The notes under the pieces were generated by a model. It searched no databases. It saw only the letters and a program-made list of their open reading frames with translations, and was not told where the DNA came from. Shown piece after piece: positions 37,701-44,289 of a stretch of 64,000 bases of DNA (position 1 is its first letter; the number at the start of each line of letters is the position of its first letter). The stretch is from an uncultured Saprospiraceae bacterium. Its GTDB lineage: Bacteria > Bacteroidota > Bacteroidia > Chitinophagales > Saprospiraceae. The stretch lies in the NCBI GenBank assembly GCA_938007965.1, contig CALLMH010000023.1, positions 45,944 to 109,943 of the forward strand, given 5' to 3'. The position numbers were made by a program, and so were the translations under genes.

Positions 37701-39294
37701 GACCTGGTTGTATAGTTCTGTTTGTACTAGAAAACTGAGATCCGTCAGCAGATAGATTTCCTACGTTGTATATTTCATCACAGTTGGCCGAGTAGGTATA
37801 GTTATACGCTACGGCAAGGTTTTGATTAGGTCTCAATCTAATATTCAACGAAAGCATACCGAGCTGCTCATTGTATGAAAATTCATTCCCGTTTAATCTT
37901 CTACCATTGAAAAGTGCAAAATCTCTATTTTGAACAAATCCTTCACTTTTTAATACGGTAGCGATTTTATTTTGATCTTCTACATTATCGAAGTCAGGGG
38001 TATCATCTTGATTGATAATTAGTGTATCGAAGATAGGATTCACTCTATTATCTGGCAGATATATTCCATTGAGATCTTCGAAGATATCTCTTTGTTGCTG
38101 GAGTAACATATCATATGGAGCGTATTCGCCTGGTCCTGTATTCGTTCCTGTATAGTTCTCTAGATAGGCTTCTCCTAGATCGGCAAATGCGGCGATCGGA
38201 GCACTTCTTTGCTGATAAGTAGGTCTGTCTTCAGATATCCACACTTCTATCTGCGAGATTCTGAATGAAGTCGCTATTTGGGGTAGATTTTCTAGATTTC
38301 GTTCGAATGTATTCCTATTGTAGTGCGATAGGAAGAAGTGTCTGTTCTCATCATACTCATCAGGAGCGAGTTCGAATTCTTGAACAGCTGAACCATTTTC
38401 TATCCTAAGGTTATTTTGTTCTGACTGCTGCTGAGAAGCTATCGCTGTCAATCTCAGATGACCAAACTGCAATTCTGTCTTCAATCCAAAAAGTGATTGA
38501 GCTCCTTGTATAAGATTCCCTCTCAGTGGTAGGCTTACATTACCCGCTTCCAATTTTTTGATGATATCATCTTCTCCGAATGCCTCAGTATCATATTCTA
38601 ATTTGATCTGCTGGTCGAAGTTGAAGGTTGATTGTGTATCATAGTTGAAGTCAAGATTCAATTTCGTTCCGATATTACCCTCTGTGCTTACACGTATATC
38701 TACCTCTGGATCTATCGGATTGAATTGTACTCCATTTCCATTAAATCCAGCTTGCTGCTGAAATGAATTATAATAGGTACTCTGTAGTGTAACATCTACC
38801 TGTCCTTGCGGTTGGATATTTACTTCTGTACCTCCAAAGAGTCTATCCACCAATGAATTCTGAATATCTATTCGCTCCATGGGATCGGTTTTGGAATTTG
38901 ATCCTTTATTTTTGGAAGACACACCGGCTAGTCGTTGGAAATATGATTTTTCTTGTTCTTTCTTTTTATAATCTAAGTATTCTTCGAATGTGAGGTAACT
39001 TGGTGTACGATAATATTCGTCTCCTATTTTCTGGTAGATGATGTAATTTCCAGTGGCTGGATCGTACTCTACCTTCTGATCTATTACATTCGAAGTGATA
39101 TCAAATGGATTATTATTGGGATCTGTAACGTGGTCGCCGTAGTTGTCTTTTATTGGAATCGTATCCGTAACCATAGTCGGAGTGTATATCTCTTCGTACG
39201 GATCTGGCAAGTTCTTACCTATCCCTGAGCCAATAGCGGCGTATATAAAAGCAGTCACAAATAATATTGTAACTAATGCTCGAGTAATTTTCAT
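31735..39294 (-). CDS. sprA: T9SS outer-membrane translocon / gliding motility protein SprA
   Basis: This very large protein (about 2520 residues) is SprA (Sov in Porphyromonas), the giant beta-barrel through which the type IX secretion system exports proteins across the outer membrane. A signal-peptide-like N-terminus (MKITRALVTILFVTAFIYAA) is followed by a proline-rich segment, then long stretches of alternating beta strands, ending in a terminal strand 'RRLNIRGGVTAQLKIN'. I chose the ATG at 39294 because it puts the signal peptide first; an in-frame ATG at 39369 would add 25 residues. Two very basic loops stand out, about residues 1955-2000 and 2420-2465. It follows ruvA, the usual order in Bacteroidota. 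Confidence 0.96.
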   Translation of the reverse strand: MKITRALVTILFVTAFIYAAIGSGIGKNLPDPYEEIYTPTMVTDTIPIKDNYGDHVTDPNNNPFDITSNVIDQKVEYDPATGNYIIYQKIGDEYYRTPSYLTFEEYLDYKKKEQEKSYFQRLAGVSSKNKGSNSKTDPMERIDIQNSLVDRLFGGTEVNIQPQGQVDVTLQSTYYNSFQQQAGFNGNGVQFNPIDPEVDIRVSTEGNIGTKLNLDFNYDTQSTFNFDQQIKLEYDTEAFGEDDIIKKLEAGNVSLPLRGNLIQGAQSLFGLKTELQFGHLRLTAIASQQQSEQNNLRIENGSAVQEFELAPDEYDENRHFFLSHYNRNTFERNLENLPQIATSFRISQIEVWISEDRPTYQQRSAPIAAFADLGEAYLENYTGTNTGPGEYAPYDMLLQQQRDIFEDLNGIYLPDNRVNPIFDTLIINQDDTPDFDNVEDQNKIATVLKSEGFVQNRDFALFNGRRLNGNEFSYNEQLGMLSLNIRLRPNQNLAVAYNYTYSANCDEIYNVGNLSADGSQFSSTNRTIQPGQQDTTINVEPPKVLFTKLLKSSVQQTNVATWDLMMKNVYPLRATQLNPEEFRFDIFFEDDTDGSLKKFIPEEGYSNRPLLELFNLDRLNKYNDPQADGLFDFVPGITVIPSSGSVVFPVLEPFGSSLDSLLVGLPQVEIEKYKFQQLYDTSVTIARQSLERNKFLMKGEVTSASNGEINLGPFVPQGSVRVRAGGVELQEGADYEVDYSLGRLRIINDSYLQQGTPINVSFEDQSVFSLQQKTMLGLRADYDFSDKFSIGATYLRLSERPFTSKVNIGNDPINNRIFGFDMAYSDEAPFITKMVDKLPFYSTKERSSVNFSAEAAFLKPGHSGAINTGGEDEDDGGVVSIDDFEGSINGLLLGGFNNNQWRLASTPSEYPESAFSNDLRNGINRAKINWYSIDRQARIAEDNFNPYTRLIDQQELFNRDVQVGQSELLTFDIGYYPSERGPYNFDRPDGGVPGFSDGIVPNPERNDEIQLVNPETRWGGIMRNFQNTDFEAANYEFIEFWMLNPYMERPDGAQHTEMEEGKIIFQLGDISEDIIKDGSQFYENTLPLDDESVNSLESTNYGLVSQNQPVNNGFDVDRGTIQDVGFDGINDSLERVKHAEYVNELTMLGFTSNIQNDPSGDNYDFEEPQNSTTNLLTRFKEFNNPDGNAPIGERISDNTFARGNRNPESEDLNNNRFLDEGENYYNYTVNVKRLGNFLDEDATEFITETKVVPGNDNRPDETWYRFRIPITNGFDRVQGEIAGFRSIQFMRMYMTEFTSPKTFRLADFQLVRNLWRKSEIDCAGDASELNVDFSVDEVGIEENGQKQPFGYVTPRGIVQEELFSTFSNLLQDEKSLALNFCGLDDGCRIGINKLAKLDLTQFDRLQLFMHAEEEPGTEIPDGELYGYIRFGKDLVDHYYEYEIPLKVSDESEVDPQLQVWPDTNMIDVKFENFKLAKKFRIENNINVIDTTEIIDPDRPDAVIRVKGTPSLGYIKVFEVGVRNRKSDENDPFCGEVWVNELRAAGLNEKGGLAAQARLQIQMADLGEINLAANYSTIGWGGLDQRLLERNREEILQYDAAANLQLGKFFPSDWGINIPFYAQYSKDNSYQQFEPFERDLTVDEKVEALQKSVDNGLRSQAEVDSTILEVKDRSKETSTIKTFNFTNVKKDGKGGKPWSVSNFSASYAYTETVSTDAIIEEDKSQEYTTTLDYNYANKYKGIQPFKKIKNKNLKLIKEFNFNLLPKSFTFTTNINRLVNTRRFRLPTTPVFQFDDRRFLWDRNYGLNWDFTKALKFTFKAQASSIVDELRQVGIAENAADRPWVNERNERLNANGEPYDALQADEYRNNNLRNLGRSKNYKHNVGLQYTLPIRYLPYMDWVNIKTDYKADYAWAAGSLILIDNAESDRFGQDGTPLGNIIQNNQSRSINGTFSFDKLYAKSKYLKKIDKGNKTSRRSRSRKSTSKSKSKKDAKGNTAKKDEKKEDRKVTMVERILLRPLLSLRSIKASYKETEGTLIPGFMEDASLLGLASGFGAPGWRFAAGLRPDVKQWAVDPERQGWFNPSAVFSEQVSQNNSRTIDFKVALEPFKDFDIDVDFKKTYRRDETFVLTNKTDTSNPDINPIDNPSFNKPQAEYEVGSFEITNMGIATMFTDASDLYTSFKNARQDVSRQLAFRDSIQFNVAGATAPHSEDWVGEDPDNPLYYKGYGPNNYDVSIPAFLATYLGGETSEYSNLTEDAKSFSWLPKPNWNIKYDGLSKLEMFKDVFTGFTLNHSYRGAMQVNRFNTTLEFNESDPFVSSPVNDNYYSRIQIPAIVISDQFSPLIGVSVKTKNDMTIEAEWRKSRSLGLSLEDLREQTSNEIRVGFGYTIKNFRSNKKKKGKRRKKDEEADKDKDKKSGGLGRSGSRGGVKNNRGKTLTMNLDFSISDTRELIYEVSQGIDGQVNSGQRSTQISPSVDYDINENLTMRFFFDYNYTVSAISIGSNRRLNIRGGVTAQLKIN

Positions 39295-39572
39295 ATTTCG
39301 TATGTCCAAGTGTGTAGTAGCTTCTAAATCAAATAAATAGATATTCCTAATAAAATTTCCAAATCGCATATAATTCCAGCTGATTCGGTATTTAGTTGGG
39401 CTTTATTTTATTTTGTTCTAATATTAATATTAAGAGGCATCGAATACGAACGCTAGTACTTATCAACACATTGTATCAAATGCTATAAAATTTCAGCTTT
39501 TTTTCATCCATAAATTCATTTGGATAATTCTATTGAACTGATCTTTTTCTTTAATGCTGGTTCTTCGATGTT

Positions 39573-40163
39573 TTATCGCATTTGTTTCAACACCAACTTG
39601 ATGAGATCTTCTACAGAATCTGCTTCTGGGTTGGTAGATAAAATACTTTTCAGTTGTTTCTCGATCATATTCTTAGGGAAGCCTAATGCAACTAAAGCAC
39701 TTAACGCTTCATCTCGAAGAGTATTGTTTTGATTGGCAACTAACATTGGCTGATCTCCACTTACTTTTAGTACTTTGTCTTTCAGATCCAATATTAACCT
39801 TTTGGCAGTCTTCGGGCCTATCCCTTTTACTTTACTGATAGCGCCTACATTTTCATGTACGATGGCTGACTTTACTTCATCAGTGGTCATATATGACATG
39901 ATGACCCTTGCAGTGTTGGGTCCTACTCCTGATACAGAAATCAACAATATAAACATGGCCCGTTCTTCGTCACTGATAAATCCGTATAGCGTCTGTCCAT
40001 CATCATTGGTATGTACATAGGTGAGGATTTTTACCTTGTCGAGGTTTTCCAACTGCGAGTATGTATTCAGACTGATATTCACATGATATCCGACTCCATT
40101 GCAATCTATGTAGATATAGGTCGCAGTCTTAAGTGTTATCTGTCCATTTAAATATGCTATCAA
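39573..40163 (-). CDS. ruvA: Holliday junction branch migration protein RuvA
   Basis: This 196-residue protein is RuvA, which binds Holliday junctions and guides the RuvB motor during recombination repair. The N-terminal OB domain starts 'MIAYLNGQITLKTATYIYID', the tandem helix-hairpin-helix motifs are 'LISVSGVGPNTARVIMSY' and 'ISKVKGIGPKTAKRLILDLK', and the C-terminal RuvB-binding domain is 'LRDEALSALVALGFPKNMIE'. Length is normal. It lies 278 bases upstream of the chosen sprA start on the same strand. Confidence 0.97.
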   Translation of the reverse strand: MIAYLNGQITLKTATYIYIDCNGVGYHVNISLNTYSQLENLDKVKILTYVHTNDDGQTLYGFISDEERAMFILLISVSGVGPNTARVIMSYMTTDEVKSAIVHENVGAISKVKGIGPKTAKRLILDLKDKVLKVSGDQPMLVANQNNTLRDEALSALVALGFPKNMIEKQLKSILSTNPEADSVEDLIKLVLKQMR

Positions 40164-40592
40164 AAGAATTCCTGTTTTAAAACATTATATACGTAGGTCA
40201 GAATATTCATTCTTCATATCCCAATTGTCTCTAAATCCGCTATCGAATCGATAAAAACATACGTATCAAAATAGTAACTAACATACAAAAGTAGTAAAAT
40301 ATTAAAACATAACGCAATATGTAATACCCTTTTTATCAGATAGAAAAGAAAAATCGCATTCAAACTTTAAAAATGATGAGAGGGTAATCGTTCCATTTAT
40401 TATAAAACGTCTATTCTAAAGATGGCATTCTTGAATTGATGACTAATTTATTACTTTTGAAGTACAGAAACTTGCGTACTAAGCTTGCAAAAACTAGAAG
40501 AATCGAAAAACACAGAGCAAAAGCTAAGTGTCGCCTATTAAAATTAAAAGCATATAACCTTATAATCTAATAGTCTATAAACAAAAAAGCAT
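40164..40592. other. Divergent intergenic region ruvA / gldH
   Basis: This AT-rich gap separates ruvA (minus) from gldH (plus). Apart from the possible small basic open frame at 40439-40570 I see no gene, and no full promoter match. Confidence 0.4.
40439..40570 (+). CDS. Possible 43-residue basic small protein
   Basis: An ATG at 40439 opens 43 codons ending at TAA 22 bases before gldH. The product would be strongly basic ('RNLRTKLAKTRRIEKHRAKA') with hydrophobic ends. The low number of stops in this AT-rich gap and the position just before gldH make it worth listing, but no family is recognised and chance cannot be excluded. Confidence 0.25.
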   Translation: MTNLLLLKYRNLRTKLAKTRRIEKHRAKAKCRLLKLKAYNLII

Positions 40593-41060
40593 ATGAAATC
40601 ATTCATGTATACCATCATTGTCTTTTTCCTCTTTTGTATGGTAGGATGTGGCGATGGGGCTTCCTATTCCGAGACACAATCTATTCCCGATGGAATATGG
40701 AAGTATGAGGAGCCGATGGTATTTTCATTTGACGTGTCATCTTCAGACATTGTGAATGATTTGGTATTGAGCTTAGCGTACGGTACTGGATTTGGCTATC
40801 AAAATCTATATGTAAAAATCATCACTGAGTACCCGTCCAAAAAAACAATAGAAGATATCGTATCTCTCAACTTAACTGACGGCCGTGGAAGTTTCAAAGG
40901 AAATTGTAGTGGATCGACCTGTACGACAGACATATTACTACAGGAAAGCTTTAGATTTAAAGAAATCGGAAATCACACCATAAAAATATATCAATACAGT
41001 AGAGAATCTGAACTGCAATCTATAACTGGTGGCACATTGAAGCTATTTCAGAAAAAATAA
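40593..41060 (+). CDS. gldH: Gliding motility lipoprotein GldH
   Basis: This 155-residue protein starts with a lipoprotein signal peptide ending in the lipobox 'MVGCGDG' (Cys about residue 19), so it is anchored to a membrane from the periplasmic side. The body fits GldH: 'YSETQSIPDGIWKYEEPMVF', 'YQNLYVKIITEYPSKKTIED' and 'FKEIGNHTIKIYQYSRESEL'. GldH is needed for gliding in Flavobacterium johnsoniae and is widespread in Bacteroidota together with T9SS genes. Its position close to sprA agrees. Family identity is by motif memory and fairly firm. Confidence 0.82.
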   Translation: MKSFMYTIIVFFLFCMVGCGDGASYSETQSIPDGIWKYEEPMVFSFDVSSSDIVNDLVLSLAYGTGFGYQNLYVKIITEYPSKKTIEDIVSLNLTDGRGSFKGNCSGSTCTTDILLQESFRFKEIGNHTIKIYQYSRESELQSITGGTLKLFQKK

Positions 41061-41092
41061 TAGCCGACCATCTCTGAGCGAGAATTTTTGAT

Positions 41093-41210
41093 TTTCGTTA
41101 TTTTAGTGATATCCGTAAATAACGAAACCCTTAATTCATAACAGTTTTCTAACTACTTCTGAAAATTCCTCACTAGACTATGACAGCCTTACATCTGAAC
41201 TACCCTAAAT
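41093..41210 (+). repeat. Dispersed intergenic repeat, copy E, with hairpin
   Basis: It begins with an 11-base-pair perfect hairpin (TTTCGTTATTT 41093-41103, AAATAACGAAA 41117-41127) 32 bases after the gldH stop codon, which may act as terminator. Then come 'TTTTCTAACTACTTCTGAAA' as in copy A, and 'CACTAGACTATGACAGCCTT' as in copy B, fused directly to the end motif 'ATCTGAACTACCCTAAA'. It therefore looks like a copy with an internal deletion. It lies in a convergent gap. Confidence 0.75.
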
Positions 41211-41298
41211 AAGAATACTAAAATGTCATCACTTAAGATGATCATCAAACGTAAGTTCTCAGTGAAATTGTGTTAAGAAAAAGAGAATCAGGAATTGG

Positions 41299-41451
41299 TT
41301 ACAACCAATCAAATGCCTTAACCAGTGCAGTAAATAAGAATGGTAGTGGCACCCAAAACCACTCAGGCCACACTACTAAAAATCCTATCGTTACCAATAA
41401 AGAGACGAAAAAGTATACCCAATATGTTTTTGTGCTTGTAGCTGATGCCAT
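41299..41451 (-). CDS. 50-residue membrane protein
   Basis: This small gene encodes a protein with two hydrophobic segments ('YWVYFFVSLLVTIGFLVVWP' and 'FWVPLPFLFTALVKAF') joined by a short Trp-rich turn 'PEWFW'. It is supported by a complete Bacteroidota promoter upstream (41474-41504) and by sensible codon use. I cannot name a family or function. It is preceded by a short soluble N-terminus (MASATSTKT). The larger plus-strand open frame covering the same bases is a shadow. It lies just downstream of the ABC transporter genes on the same strand but has its own promoter. Confidence 0.65.
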   Translation of the reverse strand: MASATSTKTYWVYFFVSLLVTIGFLVVWPEWFWVPLPFLFTALVKAFDWL

Positions 41452-41473
41452 GGTGCATATTTTTATTAGATTG

Positions 41474-41504
41474 CAAATGTATGTAATTATATATAAATTA
41501 TCAA
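41474..41504 (-). promoter_or_regulatory. Bacteroidota promoter for the small membrane protein
   Basis: On the minus strand TACATTTG (41474-41481) matches the -7 box TAnnTTTG exactly, and a TTG (41502-41504) lies 20 bases upstream, the standard spacing for the -33 box. The start codon at 41451 lies 22 bases after the -7 box. Confidence 0.7.
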
Positions 41505-41592
41505 TCCAAGTTTTAAAAACTTATAGAATACTTTGGCTCGATAATCATTATACGAGAATTTTTCACAACCTGACTAATATTAACTTCGAGCG

Positions 41593-42912
41593 CTAATTTT
41601 TCACAAATAGCCACCTTCCTATTTCTTTGAAGGTAACCTTCTTACCGTACATCAATATACCTACACGATAGATACGTCCGGCCATCCAGGTCATAAATAT
41701 CACAGAAGCAATCAGAATGACGATAGACAGTAATACCTGCCATACAGGAGGATCGAATGGCAACCTAGCTGGCATGAGTATAGGAGAAAACAATGGGAAC
41801 ATTGATCCAAAAACAGCTAGTGGACCGTTAGGATTGTTGAGCACTGGCAATACCAATGAAATCGCTATAATCACAGGAATAAATATAGGCATCATCAATT
41901 GCTGACCTTCTCCTATATCATCTCCCATCGCTGAACCTACCGCAGCAAATAGTGAAGAATATATAAAATATCCTCCAAAGAAAAATACTACAAATGAAGG
42001 TAAGATGAGTAGCCAATTGAGAGATTTGATGCCCGCTAGTATATCTTTAATATCCGACTGAGAACCCATCTCAGAGATCAGCTCTCCAGCGTCTCCTATC
42101 CCTGCGCCCATGGCTGGATCAGGGCTCATAGTCGCGCCAAATATCATCATAATTCCAAACAGAAGAATGATCCATATAAATAGTTGTGTGATGGCTACAA
42201 AACCTACGCCCATCACCTTGCCTAACATGAGTTGAAATGGACGGACTGATGATATCATGACTTCGACGATTCGATTGATTTTTTCTTCCATGACGCTTCT
42301 CATTACCATACTCCCGTATATGAATATGACCATATACATAAGGAATCCCATAAGATAACTAAGGGCAGAAGCTACTCCGATGGATATCTTATTACTCTTG
42401 TCTCCATCTTTATCTGATTTCACAGCATTGTCCAATGTGACGGACATTTCTAATTGATCCAGAGTCTCTTGATTTATGTCAGATTTTGATATTTTGTATG
42501 TCTTTAGAGCATTAGACATCTTTCGTTCTATCTGTTCTAGTGCGACGAGGCTTAGTTTTTCTTTGCTGTAAAAATTCACTTTATGGCTCGTTGTCGACAG
42601 ATCAGAAATCGGTGGTACTTCTAGCAAAAGATCATATCCAAGTCGGGAGTATGCCGTGTCAATTTGGTCGAGGGGAAGACTACTGATATCAAAATCAAAT
42701 TGCTTATTCGACAGATCAGCCTCATCTAAAATTCCAGATTGGTCTACGACTGCGATTCTCTTCTGTGTAGTCATAGAATTGCTAGCGAGATATCCTGATA
42801 CGAACATGATCAGACCAAAGCCTAGAGGGGTAAGAAGCGTCGCAAGTATAAATGATTTCTTACGAACCCTTGTAAGATATTCTCGTTTGATGATCAACCA
42901 CAATTTGTTCAT
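41593..42912 (-). CDS. ABC transporter permease (NatB/ABC-2 type)
   Basis: This 439-residue inner-membrane protein has an N-terminal membrane segment after 'IIKREYLTRVRKKSFILATL', a periplasmic domain of about 130 residues, and then about five further segments ('ALSYLMGFLMYMVIFIYGSM', 'FVAITQLFIWIILLFGIMMI' and others). The 'RSVMEEKINRIVEVMISSVR' loop is the conserved coupling region of ABC-2 permeases of the NatB kind. It forms an exporter with the ATPase encoded 51 bases upstream. The cargo is unknown; NatAB relatives export sodium or drugs. Confidence 0.9.
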   Translation of the reverse strand: MNKLWLIIKREYLTRVRKKSFILATLLTPLGFGLIMFVSGYLASNSMTTQKRIAVVDQSGILDEADLSNKQFDFDISSLPLDQIDTAYSRLGYDLLLEVPPISDLSTTSHKVNFYSKEKLSLVALEQIERKMSNALKTYKISKSDINQETLDQLEMSVTLDNAVKSDKDGDKSNKISIGVASALSYLMGFLMYMVIFIYGSMVMRSVMEEKINRIVEVMISSVRPFQLMLGKVMGVGFVAITQLFIWIILLFGIMMIFGATMSPDPAMGAGIGDAGELISEMGSQSDIKDILAGIKSLNWLLILPSFVVFFFGGYFIYSSLFAAVGSAMGDDIGEGQQLMMPIFIPVIIAISLVLPVLNNPNGPLAVFGSMFPLFSPILMPARLPFDPPVWQVLLSIVILIASVIFMTWMAGRIYRVGILMYGKKVTFKEIGRWLFVKN

Positions 42913-42963
42913 TATATTGTTTTTTGCTTCTTTTAAGTTGAATGTGAATCTTTGTTCTCGACT

Positions 42964-43869
42964 TTACTCTTCGCTTTTGCCTACCCTTTTTATAAATATA
43001 TCGTTAATAGATGGTAAGATCTCGTTGAATGATTTGATTTCTGCCCCTTTGCCGATGAGTGATCCGAGAAGATGGTTGGATGTCATACCATGATCTAACT
43101 TTACTGTCAGTCCATCTGATGCACTATCTAGAATAGTAAAACCTGCCAAACTATCGACCCTCAATTGAGAATTATCAAATGCCACATGGAATAGATTTTC
43201 CTTATGATTTATTTTTATTTGCGATACATTTCCTTCCAGTACTTTTTTACCATTATTTATGAGGATGATATTTTCACAAATCTCTTCCACCTGTTCCATC
43301 CTGTGCGTGGAGAATATGATACTTGTCCCATTTTTATTGAGCTGATCTATTTCATCTTTTATAAGATTTGAATTTATCGGATCTAATCCTGAGAATGGCT
43401 CATCGAGGATCAACAGTTTGGGATCATGGACGACTGTAGCAATAAATTGTATCTTTTGCTGCATTCCTTTTGATAGCTCTTCTACTTTCTTATCCCACCA
43501 AGATAAGATTTCGAACTTATCCATCCATGCATGTAATTTCTTCTTGGCTTCTTTATTAGGCATGCCTTTGAGCTGAGCTAGATATAAGAGCTGCTCACCA
43601 ACTTTCATTTTTTTGTACAATCCTCGTTCCTCTGGCATATATCCAATCTGACTTGGACTATTAAAGTTTATCACCTTACCATCTAGTAATACCTTACCTG
43701 AATCTGCCATCGTAATCGTAGTAATAATTCTGATTAGTGAAGTTTTTCCGGCACCATTCGGCCCCAGTAATCCGAAAATACTTCCCTTGGGTACATCAAA
43801 AGATACATTATCTACTGCTGTGTGATTATGATAATTTTTTACAACATTTTGGAGCGATAGTATTGACAT
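42964..43869 (-). CDS. ABC transporter ATP-binding protein
   Basis: This 301-residue ATPase has Walker A 'GLLGPNGAGKTSLIR' (residues 33-47), the signature 'VEELSKGMQQKIQF', Walker B 'LLILDEPFSGLDPI' and the switch His in 'TSIIFSTHRMEQVEEI'. A C-terminal extension of about 80 residues is typical of the DrrA/NatA-like exporters. It is the first gene of a two-gene unit with the permease. No substrate can be named. Confidence 0.93.
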   Translation of the reverse strand: MSILSLQNVVKNYHNHTAVDNVSFDVPKGSIFGLLGPNGAGKTSLIRIITTITMADSGKVLLDGKVINFNSPSQIGYMPEERGLYKKMKVGEQLLYLAQLKGMPNKEAKKKLHAWMDKFEILSWWDKKVEELSKGMQQKIQFIATVVHDPKLLILDEPFSGLDPINSNLIKDEIDQLNKNGTSIIFSTHRMEQVEEICENIILINNGKKVLEGNVSQIKINHKENLFHVAFDNSQLRVDSLAGFTILDSASDGLTVKLDHGMTSNHLLGSLIGKGAEIKSFNEILPSINDIFIKRVGKSEE

Positions 43870-44137
43870 AGAAGAATATTTTACCGCAATATCAATAAAA
43901 TAGATGGTCTATTTTCTAATAATTCGACAAAAGAGTAAATCTTATAGATATACATTTTGATAGGATAAAAATGCATTTTTCCTTGTTTCAACAAATAAAA
44001 AAATAAAATTTATGGTCAAACCACCTAGTGTCCCGTGTGCGACATTTCGAGATATCACATTGAACACCAAACTTTTGTGGCAACAAGCTTTGTGAAATCA
44101 GCAATATTTCGCCTCATAGTGGATTGTATATCAGTAT
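43870..44137. other. Gap upstream of ABC ATPase, no gene seen
   Basis: No open reading frame with support lies here. 'TACATTTTG' near 43953 is one base longer than a -7 box on the plus strand and could start the RNA that ends at 44243, but there is no TTG at the right distance. Confidence 0.35.
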
Positions 44138-44243
44138 ATTACACTTACCAATATAAAAAATAGTATATCTTTATATCGTGAGTGTGATTAATACATACTT
44201 AAGGGTGTTAGCGGGCAAACTTTGTTTGTCCGCTATTTTTTTT
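44138..44243 (+). ncRNA. Probable small non-coding RNA
   Basis: Two structures follow each other on the plus strand: a long stem-loop (44138-44188; ATTACACTTAC pairs with GTGAGTGTGAT and the inner ATATAAA with TTTATAT) and a strong intrinsic terminator (44209-44243). No plus-strand gene lies upstream nearer than gldH, about 3 kb away, and the flanking genes are on the minus strand. The terminator therefore probably ends a short RNA. The 5' end is unknown and no known RNA family was recognised. Confidence 0.5.
44209..44243 (+). terminator. Orphan rho-independent terminator
   Basis: A 12-base-pair stem (TAGCGGGCAAAC at 44209-44220 with GTTTGTCCGCTA at 44224-44235, one wobble) with a three-base loop is followed by eight T (44236-44243). 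It acts on the plus strand only; on the minus strand no T-run follows, so it does not serve the S10 peptidase gene. Confidence 0.88.
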
Positions 44244-44289
44244 GCAGACTTTTCTCTGGAAGTTATTGAGCCTTTCGTTAAAACATTAT

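Noticed and set aside
41270..41596. 108-codon open frame on the plus strand
   Set aside because: It lacks a plausible domain and runs opposite to a 50-residue membrane-protein gene with an exact promoter; its low-complexity hydrophilic start does not look coding.
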